Shown: positions 1 through 6,265 of the stretch, one piece after another
Layout: every line of letters starts with the position of its first letter
Position numbering within the stretch: position 1 is the first letter of the stretch
Origin: a virus
IMG/VR virus record: IMGVR_UViG_3300034167_000571
Coordinates: 1-36,664 of that record
Reading direction: 5' to 3' (one strand)
DNA length: 36,664 bases
Made by a program: the position numbers and the translations under genes
Notes under the pieces: generated by a model
What the model was told of the DNA's origin: nothing
The model's input: only the letters and a program-made list of their open reading frames with translations
The model's database searches: none

Positions 1-166
1 ATTGGGTTGGGTACTTATTTCCTTTATACGGATGCGTTCCTATACTCAACGCAATCGGCGGTTGCTTTAATTCTTCTTCTATATTGATAAATGTGCTATC
101 AAACATTTTTAGGAAATCCATTCCTAACGGCTCGGCATCTAATTTAAACTGTGGTATCTCTATCAT
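1..166 (-). CDS. RepA-like replicative helicase, N-terminal 55 residues (same gene as the one at the right end)
   Basis: This is the 5' end of the helicase gene that is complete at 35716-36600, cut here only because the circle was opened inside it. The start codon at 166-164 overlaps the stop of the upstream gene as ATGA. Compared with the right-hand copy, residue 19 is Leu here and Arg there, and codon 9 differs silently (TTA here, TTG there). It is not a separate gene or a true truncation. Confidence 0.9.
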   Translation of the reverse strand, partial: MIEIPQFKLDAEPLGMDFLKMFDSTFINIEEELKQPPIALSIGTHPYKGNKYPTQ

Positions 167-230
167 GGTAAATTCTTATAATGGTTTATTGCTTCTGTTA
201 TTTGATTATTCAATCCTTTTTCGACTTGTT
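1..230. repeat. Terminal direct repeat / circle-closing overlap, left copy
   Basis: Bases 1-230 repeat bases 36435-36664 over the full length with only two differences: A at 111 versus C at 36545, and T at 140 versus C at 36574. The repeat runs through the start of the helicase gene and into the next gene without interrupting either. This is what is expected when a circular or circularly permuted genome is assembled with overlapping ends. A true packaged direct terminal repeat is possible but less likely, because such repeats usually lie between genes. Confidence 0.9.
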
Positions 231-666
231 CGTATTCCCAAATTCCTTTAAAATATTTCGTGAAATCGGCTTGGTTTTGCTTTAACAATTCATTGTCCTT
301 TTGTTCTTCGGCATCGGTTCTAAATGCGGGATGCTTTTCTGTCAAACCAATTTTTCTTGAAAACCTATTCATTTCGTAATCATTAAGTGCTTTGTGGAAT
401 ATCTCGTAATGGTTGGCTATTGGCAATTTAAGGTACTCATGTATTTTGCGTTGGGCAAATTTAGTGTCTTTGTAATATTCGATTTCTTGAATGAAAACAT
501 GACAATACAACTTCGCAAATAAATACTGTTCATGAATTGATTGTTGCTTTTGTCTATTTATCCATTCCACAATTTCAGTCATTGCTTTAAAATCATTCTG
601 ATTTGGATTGAAACTTCCGTTTTGTAATCTCCAAAACATTCTCTCGACGTTCTTTTCTAATGTCAT
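163..666 (-). CDS. Unknown protein between DUF6291-like protein and helicase (167 aa)
   Basis: I do not recognise this 167-residue protein. It is predicted mostly alpha-helical and charged, without a signal peptide, membrane segment or clear motif. It sits between the DUF6291-like gene (4-base overlap) and the RepA-like helicase gene (ATGA overlap), so translation is probably coupled along this leftward replication operon. From position alone it may be a replication accessory factor such as a helicase loader; that is inference only. Confidence 0.75.
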   Translation of the reverse strand: MTLEKNVERMFWRLQNGSFNPNQNDFKAMTEIVEWINRQKQQSIHEQYLFAKLYCHVFIQEIEYYKDTKFAQRKIHEYLKLPIANHYEIFHKALNDYEMNRFSRKIGLTEKHPAFRTDAEEQKDNELLKQNQADFTKYFKGIWEYEQVEKGLNNQITEAINHYKNLP

Positions 667-1340
667 AATCTTCCCGTATTGTTTTTCTGTTTGACTGTTG
701 CACCCGCATCTTTCATGGTTGTAAACATCTCCATTTTATCGGCTCGTGTAATAAACTCCAACGTCAAATACTTCAACCCCGTTTCTATATGGTATTTGTC
801 ATTTGAGCATTTCTTAATTGCATCGATAATGTCTGATTTTGAATATCCCTCGGATAACCTCGCCCGAACTTGTCGCTTACATTTGTCATTGACAACCCGC
901 ACCTTTTTTCCTGTAATGGAATTGAACTTTGACAAAAATAAATCCCAATTAACCGTTAGGTTAATTTTATTAATGTCATTATCATTATCATTATCATTAT
1001 CATTATCGGCTTGTTTTGGGTTTTCTTCACTTTCCAAAATAACCGACTGGGTTTCGTTGGGTATTTCTTCTATATTGGATTTTACTAACGGACGTCCGCC
1101 TTTCAAACCGTTAAGTCGGTTACGTTCCACTATACGGGTATATTTTGCCAAATCTCGTTTCAACGCCTGTTTAATAGGCTCGAATACCAATTCGACAATT
1201 AACTCGTCGGATACGGGTTCTAAATCGTTCACATATTGAAGTATGTGCTTTAATAACTTTCCCGCCGTTTCATTCGGTAACTTTTCTACCGTATTGATTA
1301 AATCGGCATACAATAAAAAACCTCTTTTATTCTCCGCCAT
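663..1340 (-). CDS. Putative replication protein with DUF6291-like N-terminus and Asp-Asn repeat linker
   Basis: This 225-residue protein has three parts. Residues 5-60 (GFLLYADLINTVEKLP and following) resemble the DUF6291 family found in phages. Residues 112-122 are an alternating Asp-Asn linker encoded by five tandem copies of a hexamer. Residues 128-225 form a helical C-terminal domain of the kind found in phage replication initiators and DnaD-like proteins. Lys/Arg-rich stretches at 61-86 and 145-160 suit DNA binding. It is the second gene of the leftward replication operon, overlapping its upstream neighbour by 14 bases and its downstream one by 4. A role in initiation is inferred from fold type and neighbours; no catalytic motif is visible. 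Confidence 0.7.
   Translation of the reverse strand: MAENKRGFLLYADLINTVEKLPNETAGKLLKHILQYVNDLEPVSDELIVELVFEPIKQALKRDLAKYTRIVERNRLNGLKGGRPLVKSNIEEIPNETQSVILESEENPKQADNDNDNDNDNDINKINLTVNWDLFLSKFNSITGKKVRVVNDKCKRQVRARLSEGYSKSDIIDAIKKCSNDKYHIETGLKYLTLEFITRADKMEMFTTMKDAGATVKQKNNTGRL
977..1006. repeat. Tandem hexanucleotide repeat CATTAT x5
   Basis: Five perfect copies of CATTAT lie inside the DUF6291-like gene and encode its Asp-Asn linker on the minus strand. A six-base unit changes copy number without shifting the frame, so it can alter linker length but not switch the gene off. Confidence 0.95.
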
Positions 1341-1536
1341 TTTGCTTCGATTTGATTTTTGATTGTATGCGTAATAAACCGCCTATCAACTCAAATAATT
1401 GATCTTCGGATAACTCAACCATAATCGATTGAAATTCGGAAGCCGTTTGGATGCCAACTGTATTGTGGTTTGTTTGATAAAACTCGACCGTATCGGTCTG
1501 CCGTATTTTGCTACGGAATTTGTAAACTGTACTCAT
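1327..1536 (-). CDS. Small unknown protein, first gene of the leftward replication operon (69 aa)
   Basis: This 69-residue protein has no recognised motif. A basic N-terminus (residues 1-12) is followed by a helix-forming, partly hydrophobic C-terminal half (ELSEDQLFELIGGLLRIQSK). It is the first leftward gene after the divergent promoter region and overlaps the DUF6291-like gene by 14 bases, so it is probably co-transcribed with the replication genes. Confidence 0.65.
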   Translation of the reverse strand: MSTVYKFRSKIRQTDTVEFYQTNHNTVGIQTASEFQSIMVELSEDQLFELIGGLLRIQSKIKSKQNGGE

Positions 1537-1612
1537 AATATAAATGTATTGATTAATGTAAACCGCACCTGTAAATGCTTGATATAAAATTACATAAGTA
1601 TTTCGGCTATTC

Positions 1613-1644
1613 CAAATATTAAATATAATTTAAAATCGTTACAA
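1613..1644 (-). promoter_or_regulatory. Candidate leftward promoter for the replication operon
   Basis: On the minus strand a TTTG (TTG at 1644-1642) lies 21 bp upstream of AATATTTG (1620-1613), one base off the TAnnTTTG consensus. It would give a leader of roughly 70 bases to the start at 1536. The match is imperfect, so this is tentative. Confidence 0.35.
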
Positions 1645-1679
1645 ATAAGGTTACGCAATGAAATTTCTTTGCAATTTAC

Positions 1680-1710
1680 TTGCGTATAGTAATATGTCTT
1701 CGTATATTTG
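1680..1710 (+). promoter_or_regulatory. Strong Bacteroidota-type promoter for the rightward operon
   Basis: TTG (1680-1682) and TATATTTG (1703-1710) are separated by 20 bp, matching the -33/-7 promoter of Bacteroidota. Transcription should begin near 1714, 24 bases before the first start codon at 1738. The -33 extension (TTGCGTA), the -7 box with its flanks and the 27-base stretch to the start codon are closely repeated at the leftward promoter at 33617-33647. Confidence 0.8.
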
Positions 1711-1737
1711 AATATAGAAATTTAAAAAACATCAAAA

Positions 1738-1851
1738 ATGAATAATTCAAAAGACAAAATAACAGTAAGAGTACAAAGATTTGGAAAGTTAATTGTTACC
1801 CAATATATCCAAAACAAGAAAATAATTGAAACAGTAACCGAATACAAATAA
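1738..1851 (+). CDS. Small basic leader-operon peptide (37 aa)
   Basis: The 37-residue frame begins MNNSKDKITVRVQRFG and ends TAA at 1849-1851. It starts exactly 27 bases after the -7 box, the same distance as the first gene behind the twin promoter at 33617, which supports it being translated. It is Lys/Arg-rich with alternating hydrophobic residues (probable beta strands). No function is recognised. Confidence 0.6.
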   Translation: MNNSKDKITVRVQRFGKLIVTQYIQNKKIIETVTEYK

Positions 1852-1862
1852 AAATAGAAATC

Positions 1863-2093
1863 ATGATATTATTAGAAACATCCGTAAGAGAAACCACATT
1901 AGCACAGAACATTTTATCCGACGTTAGATTGGAAAGAATTTTTGATTTGAGTATAGAGCAACAAGCATCAAATGTTTGGGTATTAGTTCCCGAGTTCGCA
2001 TTTGATGACGAAATGTTAGAATTGACAGAAGATATTAGAAACGTATTGACACAGTCGGGTTTGAGAGAATTTGAGTTAAACATCCAAAATTAA
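1863..2093 (+). CDS. Unknown acidic small protein (76 aa)
   Basis: A 76-residue acidic protein that is mostly helical, with no membrane segment and no recognised family. It is followed after 4 bases by the next gene in the rightward early operon. Small acidic early phage proteins often bind host proteins or mimic DNA, but nothing here proves this. Confidence 0.65.
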   Translation: MILLETSVRETTLAQNILSDVRLERIFDLSIEQQASNVWVLVPEFAFDDEMLELTEDIRNVLTQSGLREFELNIQN

Positions 2094-2097
2094 GAAC

Positions 2098-2304
2098 ATG
2101 AGAACATTTGAAGAATTAAACCGCATCGAAAAAGTATTATTCAATTCAGCCAAAAATTTCGCATTGAAATTGGGCAAAACAGAAGAAGAAGCAAACCAAA
2201 AAGGTTTTGCAGAAGTCGAAAGAATTCACAGAATTTCAAACGAGGAAGCCAATACCGTTTGGGTAGATATTACAACAGGCAAAAAACACATAGCAAATTA
2301 TTAA
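2098..2304 (+). CDS. Unknown small protein (68 aa)
   Basis: A 68-residue charged protein: a helical N-terminal part (residues 5-36) followed by a short segment ending in WVDITTGKKHIANY, probably a beta hairpin. No family is recognised. It is co-oriented and closely spaced within the rightward early operon, just before the RadC-like gene. Confidence 0.65.
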   Translation: MRTFEELNRIEKVLFNSAKNFALKLGKTEEEANQKGFAEVERIHRISNEEANTVWVDITTGKKHIANY

Positions 2305-2322
2305 TCAATCAATCAGTAAACC

Positions 2323-2757
2323 ATGAAGAACCAAGCATTATTTGAAATTAAGAAAACGCAGACAGATTTTCCAAGAGTTAAAATCACGTCAAGCAAATTA
2401 GCGTATGATGTCATCCGCAAGTATTATTCCGATGACATAGAAATTTACGAAAGTTTTTTCATTTTGTTAGTCGATAGATCAAACACGACAGTAGGGTATG
2501 CCAAGATAAGTCAAGGCGGAATTGTAGGGACGGTAGTCGATATTAAATTGATAGCAAAGTATTGTTTGGATAGTTTGTGTTCGGGCGTCATTTTAGCACA
2601 TAACCACCCAAGCGGGAATTTAGCACCGAGCGATGCCGACAAACAGATTACATCCAAAATCAAAAGTGCATTAGGGCTTATCGAAGTGAACGTGTTAGAT
2701 CATTTGATTTTGACGGTAGACAATTTTTATTCATTTAATGACGAGGGAAATTTATAA
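2323..2757 (+). CDS. RadC-like JAB-domain protein
   Basis: At 144 residues this is the JAB (MPN+) domain alone, without the N-terminal helix-hairpin-helix part of full-length RadC (usually above 220 residues). The metal-binding signature is clear: Glu43, then His93-x-His95 in HNHPSG, Asp106 in PSDAD, followed by VLDHLIL (124-130), a typical RadC segment. JAB domains are zinc-dependent hydrolases in other families; the activity of RadC itself is not settled. Short RadC proteins are common on phages and mobile elements of Bacteroidota. It sits with nuclease and strand-annealing genes, so a role in DNA metabolism or anti-defence is plausible. Confidence 0.9.
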   Translation: MKNQALFEIKKTQTDFPRVKITSSKLAYDVIRKYYSDDIEIYESFFILLVDRSNTTVGYAKISQGGIVGTVVDIKLIAKYCLDSLCSGVILAHNHPSGNLAPSDADKQITSKIKSALGLIEVNVLDHLILTVDNFYSFNDEGNL

Positions 2758-2921
2758 TGAGAAATTTAGTATCGTTTTTAGTATCGACAGTAGCAATGTT
2801 AACAGATAGTTTTACAGTCATTTTTTGGTGCGTTATGTTATTAGCATACATTCACCGCAATTTTATTTTTTCAATCATTAAATCAGAAATCAATGAAGCA
2901 ATTAAAAGGAATGTTAGGTAG
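2757..2921 (+). CDS. Small single-span membrane protein (54 aa)
   Basis: The ATG at 2757 shares its A with the RadC stop codon (TAATG), which suggests translational coupling. The 54-residue product has a hydrophobic stretch at about residues 18-41 (including TVIFWCVMLLAYIHR) and a basic C-terminus. Its end overlaps the longer possible start of the HNH gene by 29 bases but not the shorter start at 2935. No function is recognised. Confidence is moderate because it is short. Confidence 0.5.
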   Translation: MRNLVSFLVSTVAMLTDSFTVIFWCVMLLAYIHRNFIFSIIKSEINEAIKRNVR

Positions 2922-2934
2922 GTTTATTCAAGGA

Positions 2935-3258
2935 ATGGTGCCTTGGAACAAGGGCAAAAAAGGAATACATTTAAGTCCCGAAACGGAATTTAAAAAAGGT
3001 CAATTTGTAGGCGAAACTCATCCGAGTTGGCAAGGTGGCGTTCAAAAAATGAAAAGCGATTGTGCGTACATTTGGGACGGTGCTAACGAAAGGGTAAGAC
3101 GTCCGAAATTGATTTGGGAAGAACACTTCGGGAAGTTGCCAAAAGGGTATTTAATTTACCATAAAGACGGCGACAACAAAAACGACAGTATAGAGAATTT
3201 GGAAGCCATTACGAGAGCCGAATTATTGAAACGTAACAGAGCGAAAAATGGAAGATAA
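2935..3258 (+). CDS. HNH endonuclease
   Basis: With the start at 2935 the protein has 107 residues and begins MVPWNKGKKG, the N-terminal element common in phage HNH proteins. A longer start at 2893 adds 14 residues but overlaps the preceding membrane gene. AAGGA just before 2935 supports the shorter form. Residues 76-89 (H-K-D-G-D, then N and N-L) form the HNH motif with His76 and Asn residues 83/88, and GGVQ with a preceding THPSW is also typical. HNH proteins nick or cut DNA with a divalent metal. This one is free-standing, not in an intron, and could be a homing endonuclease or a processing nuclease of the recombination module. Confidence 0.85.
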   Translation: MVPWNKGKKGIHLSPETEFKKGQFVGETHPSWQGGVQKMKSDCAYIWDGANERVRRPKLIWEEHFGKLPKGYLIYHKDGDNKNDSIENLEAITRAELLKRNRAKNGR

Positions 3259-3826
3259 ATTATACCCAAGCGTAACGAGAATACTTCAAGCAACCGTTCC
3301 ACAATCCACACGAGAACGTTTGGAAAAGTGGAAGCAAAACATCGGGGAAGTTGAAGCACAACAGATACGGACTTCCGCAATGAAAAGGGGAGACGGTTAC
3401 GATGCAAAAGTAAAACGCTTTTATGAGGACGGAATTGATACAGGGCATCATTCGTTGAACGTACTCTTAAAACAGTACGAGTGTCATTCAATGGAAAAAG
3501 GCGTCGTTTCAAAAAAGCATGGATATTACGGGAGATACGATATTATTTTTAAAGTCAATGAAATGCACGTTTTAAATGACTTCAAGGGTGCATCCAAACC
3601 GAAGCGTGAAGAATGGTTGGGAGATTACCCGTTGCAAATTAGTGCGTACGTCATGGCATTGATTGAGAACGGTCAAAAAATAGATTATGCAATGATTACA
3701 GTAATACTCGAAAACGACGTTCAAAAGTTCGTTTTTAGCATCCAACAAATCGAGTATTATTTTAGGTTATTTTTAAAGAGATTAGAACAATTTAACACAC
3801 AAAATTTAGAACATGGAGAAAAGTAA
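3248..3826 (+). CDS. PD-(D/E)XK nuclease (RecB/Cas4-like exonuclease)
   Basis: This 192-residue protein carries the core of the PD-(D/E)XK fold: Asp98 in GRYD, Asp111-Phe-Lys113 as the D-x-K active site, and Gln130 with Tyr134 in LQISAY, the motif typical of RecB-type exonucleases. Such nucleases resect double-stranded ends to give single strands for annealing. It overlaps the HNH gene by 11 bases and lies upstream of a Sak4-like ATPase and an SSB-like protein, which fits a phage recombination set of exonuclease, annealing protein and SSB. Confidence 0.85.
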   Translation: MEDKLYPSVTRILQATVPQSTRERLEKWKQNIGEVEAQQIRTSAMKRGDGYDAKVKRFYEDGIDTGHHSLNVLLKQYECHSMEKGVVSKKHGYYGRYDIIFKVNEMHVLNDFKGASKPKREEWLGDYPLQISAYVMALIENGQKIDYAMITVILENDVQKFVFSIQQIEYYFRLFLKRLEQFNTQNLEHGEK

Positions 3827-3989
3827 TGCGGGACGCAAACCATTAGAAAACAGAAACGAAGTTAGAAACATGCGGTTTCATTTTGTATTCTCGGAAAAGG
3901 AAGTAGAAAACATTGGCGGGAAAAGTGCCGTTTATGAATTAGTCAAAAACACAATCAGAAAACATATTAAAGATGAAAGCAAACTTTAA
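3813..3989 (+). CDS. Small basic, possibly ribbon-helix-helix DNA-binding protein (58 aa)
   Basis: The ATG at 3813 overlaps the end of the nuclease gene by 14 bases. The 58-residue product begins MEKSNAGRKPLENR and continues with one strand-like segment (MRFHFVFSEKE) and two predicted helices, the layout of small phage ribbon-helix-helix repressors. It overlaps the next gene by 17 bases. The assignment rests on layout only; no diagnostic motif is present. Confidence 0.5.
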   Translation: MEKSNAGRKPLENRNEVRNMRFHFVFSEKEVENIGGKSAVYELVKNTIRKHIKDESKL

Positions 3990-4170
3990 AATCAAGAACG
4001 GTCGCATAACATTGAATGGTAAGCGATATTTAGAAATGAATGACACCGAAAGACGCTTATTTGAAACGTTTATAAATTACAAAAAACAACAATTTTTTGA
4101 AGCAAAATCATTGCGTAAGTTAATTGTATTTTGTATTTTTATAGTATCAATTTTTAAACCAATATTATGA
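3973..4170 (+). CDS. Small protein with C-terminal membrane anchor (65 aa)
   Basis: A 65-residue protein with a basic soluble N-terminal part (residues 1-45) and a hydrophobic C-terminal segment (about 48-65, LRKLIVFCIFIVSIFKPIL) that could anchor it to the inner membrane. The stop overlaps the next start as ATGA. The function is unknown; a superinfection-exclusion or takeover role would be typical of such proteins but is not shown. Confidence 0.55.
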   Translation: MKANFKIKNGRITLNGKRYLEMNDTERRLFETFINYKKQQFFEAKSLRKLIVFCIFIVSIFKPIL

Positions 4171-4487
4171 GTAATTACGACAGCGACGTTTTAGGCGTAG
4201 GCAACCCGATGCACCCAGCAAACCAAGAGGATTGCCAAGAAGAAGCAATGACAGTAGTCCAAGCGATTGACGAAGTCCGAGATCATTTCAATCCCGAAGT
4301 GGCTCAAACAATTGAAGATTATATCGACATTTTAGAACGTCGATTGAAACGCTCCCGAGAGCAACAAATTTCATTAAAAGCACATTTAAAGAGATTGTCA
4401 GAATTTGACGAAGCATTGTCGATATTCGGAACAATTACGTTTGATGAGCAAACCGAACGAACTCAAATTTTAAACAGTTACAAATAA
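4167..4487 (+). CDS. Unknown acidic coiled-coil protein (106 aa)
   Basis: A 106-residue acidic protein with a probable long helical or coiled-coil region at residues 28-90 (heptad-like Leu/Ile spacing around YIDILERRLKRSREQQISLK). No family is recognised. It is coupled to the previous gene and lies 17 bases upstream of the Sak4-like ATPase gene, so it may belong to the recombination module. Confidence 0.65.
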   Translation: MSNYDSDVLGVGNPMHPANQEDCQEEAMTVVQAIDEVRDHFNPEVAQTIEDYIDILERRLKRSREQQISLKAHLKRLSEFDEALSIFGTITFDEQTERTQILNSYK

Positions 4488-4504
4488 CCAAAAATCAGTA
4501 AATT

Positions 4505-5344
4505 ATGTTAAGACAAGCAAGTCGCAAAAAAGCGAAAATTAGATTGGGATTGTCAGCCATTAGTGGCGGTGGCAAAACGTATTCAGCGTTGTTAATCGCA
4601 AAAGGATTAGCACATGGAGATTTCACAAAAGTAGCCGTCATTGATACGGAGAATGGTAGTGCAGATTTATATTCGCATTTAGGAGCCTACAACGTGTTCA
4701 CGTTAAAAGCACCATTTACGCCCGAGAAATATCGGGAAGCAATATCCATTTGTGAGAACGCAAAAATGGAAGTAATAATCATTGATAGCATTACGCATGA
4801 GTGGGACGGCGAGGGCGGGATTTTAGATATATCCAATTCCATGACGGGAAATAGTTACACAAATTGGGCAAAGATTACGCCAAGACATAACGCATTTATT
4901 CAGTCGATTTTACAGTCAGATTGCCACGTCATCACAACCGTAAGACGTAAACAAGATTACGAAATGACAACCAATTCAAGCGGGAAATTAGTCCCTCAAA
5001 AAGTTGGATTGAAAGAGGTAACACGCGAGGGTTTTGAGTATGAATTGACGGTTAATTTAGAAATGGATACAAAGCACAATGCGGGTTGTTCAAAAGACCG
5101 TACAGGTTTATTTGTAGGCAAACCCGAGTTTGTACCGACGGAAGAAACGGGCAAAGCATTATTGGAATGGTGCGAAAGTGGAGTAGATGAAATTTCAAAC
5201 GAAGATATGTTGAAGTCATGTGCCACATTAGAGCAATTAGCCGAAATGTACGGACGTTTGAGTGCAACCGAAAAGGCACGTTTGCAAACCGTAAAAGACG
5301 AAATGAAAGAAACTTTAACACCAATAGAAAAAACCAAGAAATAA
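4505..5344 (+). CDS. Sak4-like RecA-fold ATPase (single-strand annealing protein)
   Basis: This 279-residue protein starts with a basic tail, then a Walker A at residues 18-25 (AISGGGKT), the strand VAVIDTENGS (43-52), and a Walker B at 90-94 (VIIID) followed by SITHEW. That arrangement matches the AAA_24/Sak4 group of phage ATPases, short RecA relatives that assist single-strand annealing and usually need a partner SSB. An SSB-like gene lies 450 bases downstream, and an exonuclease lies upstream. The last 60 residues are helical and charged, possibly for partner contacts. Its stop shares one base with the next start (TAATG). Confidence 0.85.
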   Translation: MLRQASRKKAKIRLGLSAISGGGKTYSALLIAKGLAHGDFTKVAVIDTENGSADLYSHLGAYNVFTLKAPFTPEKYREAISICENAKMEVIIIDSITHEWDGEGGILDISNSMTGNSYTNWAKITPRHNAFIQSILQSDCHVITTVRRKQDYEMTTNSSGKLVPQKVGLKEVTREGFEYELTVNLEMDTKHNAGCSKDRTGLFVGKPEFVPTEETGKALLEWCESGVDEISNEDMLKSCATLEQLAEMYGRLSATEKARLQTVKDEMKETLTPIEKTKK

Positions 5345-5790
5345 TGGGAGCATCAGCAAAAATGTTTTTAGCAACGTCGGAACAGTTGGCAACAGTTTAT
5401 GATGCCACGTTCACAAAAAAAGAAGCCATTGAAACAGGCAATAATATCATTGCAGATATTTTGGATAAAGGCAACGTCGATAAGGTTGACGTATTGACAA
5501 ACGTTACAAGGCTAATGGACGTGTTCGGCACAGTTCAATCAGCATTAAAAAAGGATTTACCGATTGAAAAATTCAGTAAAAATGGAATGGAGTTTAATTA
5601 CGTTCAAGGCGGAGATATTCCGCAATTGGACGAAGACCCAATTTATGCGGAATTAAAAAAGGATTTGAAAGATCGGGAGGAATTATTGAAATTAGCAATC
5701 AAACAAGACGGCATCATTGATAAGTACGGTAATGATGTCCCAAGAGTAAGTACAAAACCAAAAGCATCTTATCACACAATTAAATATTAA
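5344..5790 (+). CDS. Unknown helical protein between Sak4-like and SSB-like genes (148 aa)
   Basis: I chose the ATG at 5344, coupled to the Sak4 stop, over upstream in-frame starts that lie inside the ATPase gene. The 148-residue product is mostly helical, with a charged coiled-coil-like C-terminal half (residues 90-130). Proteins of this layout recur between Sak4-like and SSB-like genes in Bacteroidota phages as far as I know, but I cannot name a family. It may bind one of its neighbours. Confidence 0.7.
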   Translation: MGASAKMFLATSEQLATVYDATFTKKEAIETGNNIIADILDKGNVDKVDVLTNVTRLMDVFGTVQSALKKDLPIEKFSKNGMEFNYVQGGDIPQLDEDPIYAELKKDLKDREELLKLAIKQDGIIDKYGNDVPRVSTKPKASYHTIKY

Positions 5791-5793
5791 ATC

Positions 5794-6165
5794 ATGGAAG
5801 TATTAGGAAAAATCAAGGTTATCAATGGAACAGTAAATGTATCCGACAGTTTTCAAAAAAGAGAATTAGTAGTAACGACGGACGAGCAATATCCACAGCA
5901 TATTTTGGTTGAGTTCAATCAAGACAAATGTGCGGTTTTGGATAGTTATTCAATCGGTCAAAACGTTAAGGTAAGTATCAATTTGCGAGGACGTGAGTGG
6001 ATAAATCCCGAGGGGATTGCGAAGTATTTCAATTCGTTACAAGGTTGGAGAATTGAAGCGTTATCGGAAGCAACGGCATCCGTCAATAATACAAAAGTGC
6101 ATGATGCCGAAGTTTTAAGTCCATCAAATATTGGCGAAGAAGCCAAAGATGATTTGCCGTTTTAA
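5794..6165 (+). CDS. DUF3127-type OB-fold single-strand DNA-binding-like protein
   Basis: The 123-residue protein begins with beta strands of an OB fold (residues 3-85, including the segment RELVVTTDEQYPQHILVEF), which matches DUF3127, a Bacteroidota family. The C-terminus is acidic and ends DDLPF (119-123), the same type of tip by which SSB recruits repair and replication proteins. It is the last gene of the rightward operon and the expected partner of the Sak4-like ATPase: it would coat the single strands made by the exonuclease. Single-strand binding is inferred from fold and tail. Confidence 0.8.
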   Translation: MEVLGKIKVINGTVNVSDSFQKRELVVTTDEQYPQHILVEFNQDKCAVLDSYSIGQNVKVSINLRGREWINPEGIAKYFNSLQGWRIEALSEATASVNNTKVHDAEVLSPSNIGEEAKDDLPF

Positions 6166-6186
6166 TTCAAAAAAACAGTATATTTG
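6154..6186 (+). promoter_or_regulatory. Orphan promoter downstream of the SSB-like gene
   Basis: A TATATTTG box (6179-6186) lies 22 bp after a TTG (6154-6156) at the end of the SSB-like gene. The only thing downstream on this strand is the terminator at 6235-6264, so a transcript would be about 75 bases and non-coding. The box is a perfect consensus match, but the spacing is slightly long. Confidence 0.5.
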
Positions 6187-6189
6187 CAG

Positions 6190-6264
6190 AGTGAATTTTG
6201 GTTTATTCGCAGATTGTTTTAAATTTTGATAGAGAAAACCCGCATGTATTTGCGGGTTTTTTTT
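6190..6264 (+). ncRNA. Candidate small RNA between orphan promoter and terminator
   Basis: If the box at 6179-6186 is active, RNA of about 75 bases would run from near 6190 to the T-run at 6257-6264. It would hold a 6-bp hairpin (6191-6196 with 6205-6210, one G-U pair, 8-base loop), an A/U-rich single-stranded stretch, and the 10-bp terminator hairpin. This is the usual layout of a bacterial small RNA. No open reading frame of note lies in it. The call is prediction only. Confidence 0.35.
6235..6264 (+). terminator. Rho-independent terminator of the rightward operon
   Basis: A perfect 10-bp stem (AAAACCCGCA at 6235-6244, TGCGGGTTTT at 6251-6260) with loop TGTATT is followed by more T residues to 6264. 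It lies between convergent operons. On the other strand the stem ends in TTTT followed by CTCT, so it may also stop leftward transcription after the lysis genes. Confidence 0.9.
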
Positions 6265-6265
6265 G

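Larger units (their letters stand above)
1537..1737. promoter_or_regulatory. Divergent intergenic region between the two early operons
   Basis: This 201-bp AT-rich stretch is the largest non-coding gap. It holds the rightward promoter at 1680-1710, a weaker leftward candidate at 1613-1644, and an inverted repeat TACGCAA (1652-1658) / TTGCGTA (1680-1686) whose right arm overlaps the -33 element. The arms would suit an operator, and the AT-rich tract (1615-1640) would suit a replication origin, but no clear iterons are seen. Confidence 0.55.

Noticed and set aside
679-1239. Plus-strand frame of 186 residues with a Leu-Ser repeat
   Set aside because: It lies fully opposite the DUF6291-like gene, and its Leu-Ser run is the mirror of the CATTAT repeat. 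It has no promoter or coding context.
1628-1658. Mirror copy of the early promoter on the minus strand, from the TTGCGTA arm at 1658-1652
   Set aside because: Twenty bases downstream the sequence is TTTTAAAT, not TAnnTTTG, so only the -33-like arm is present.
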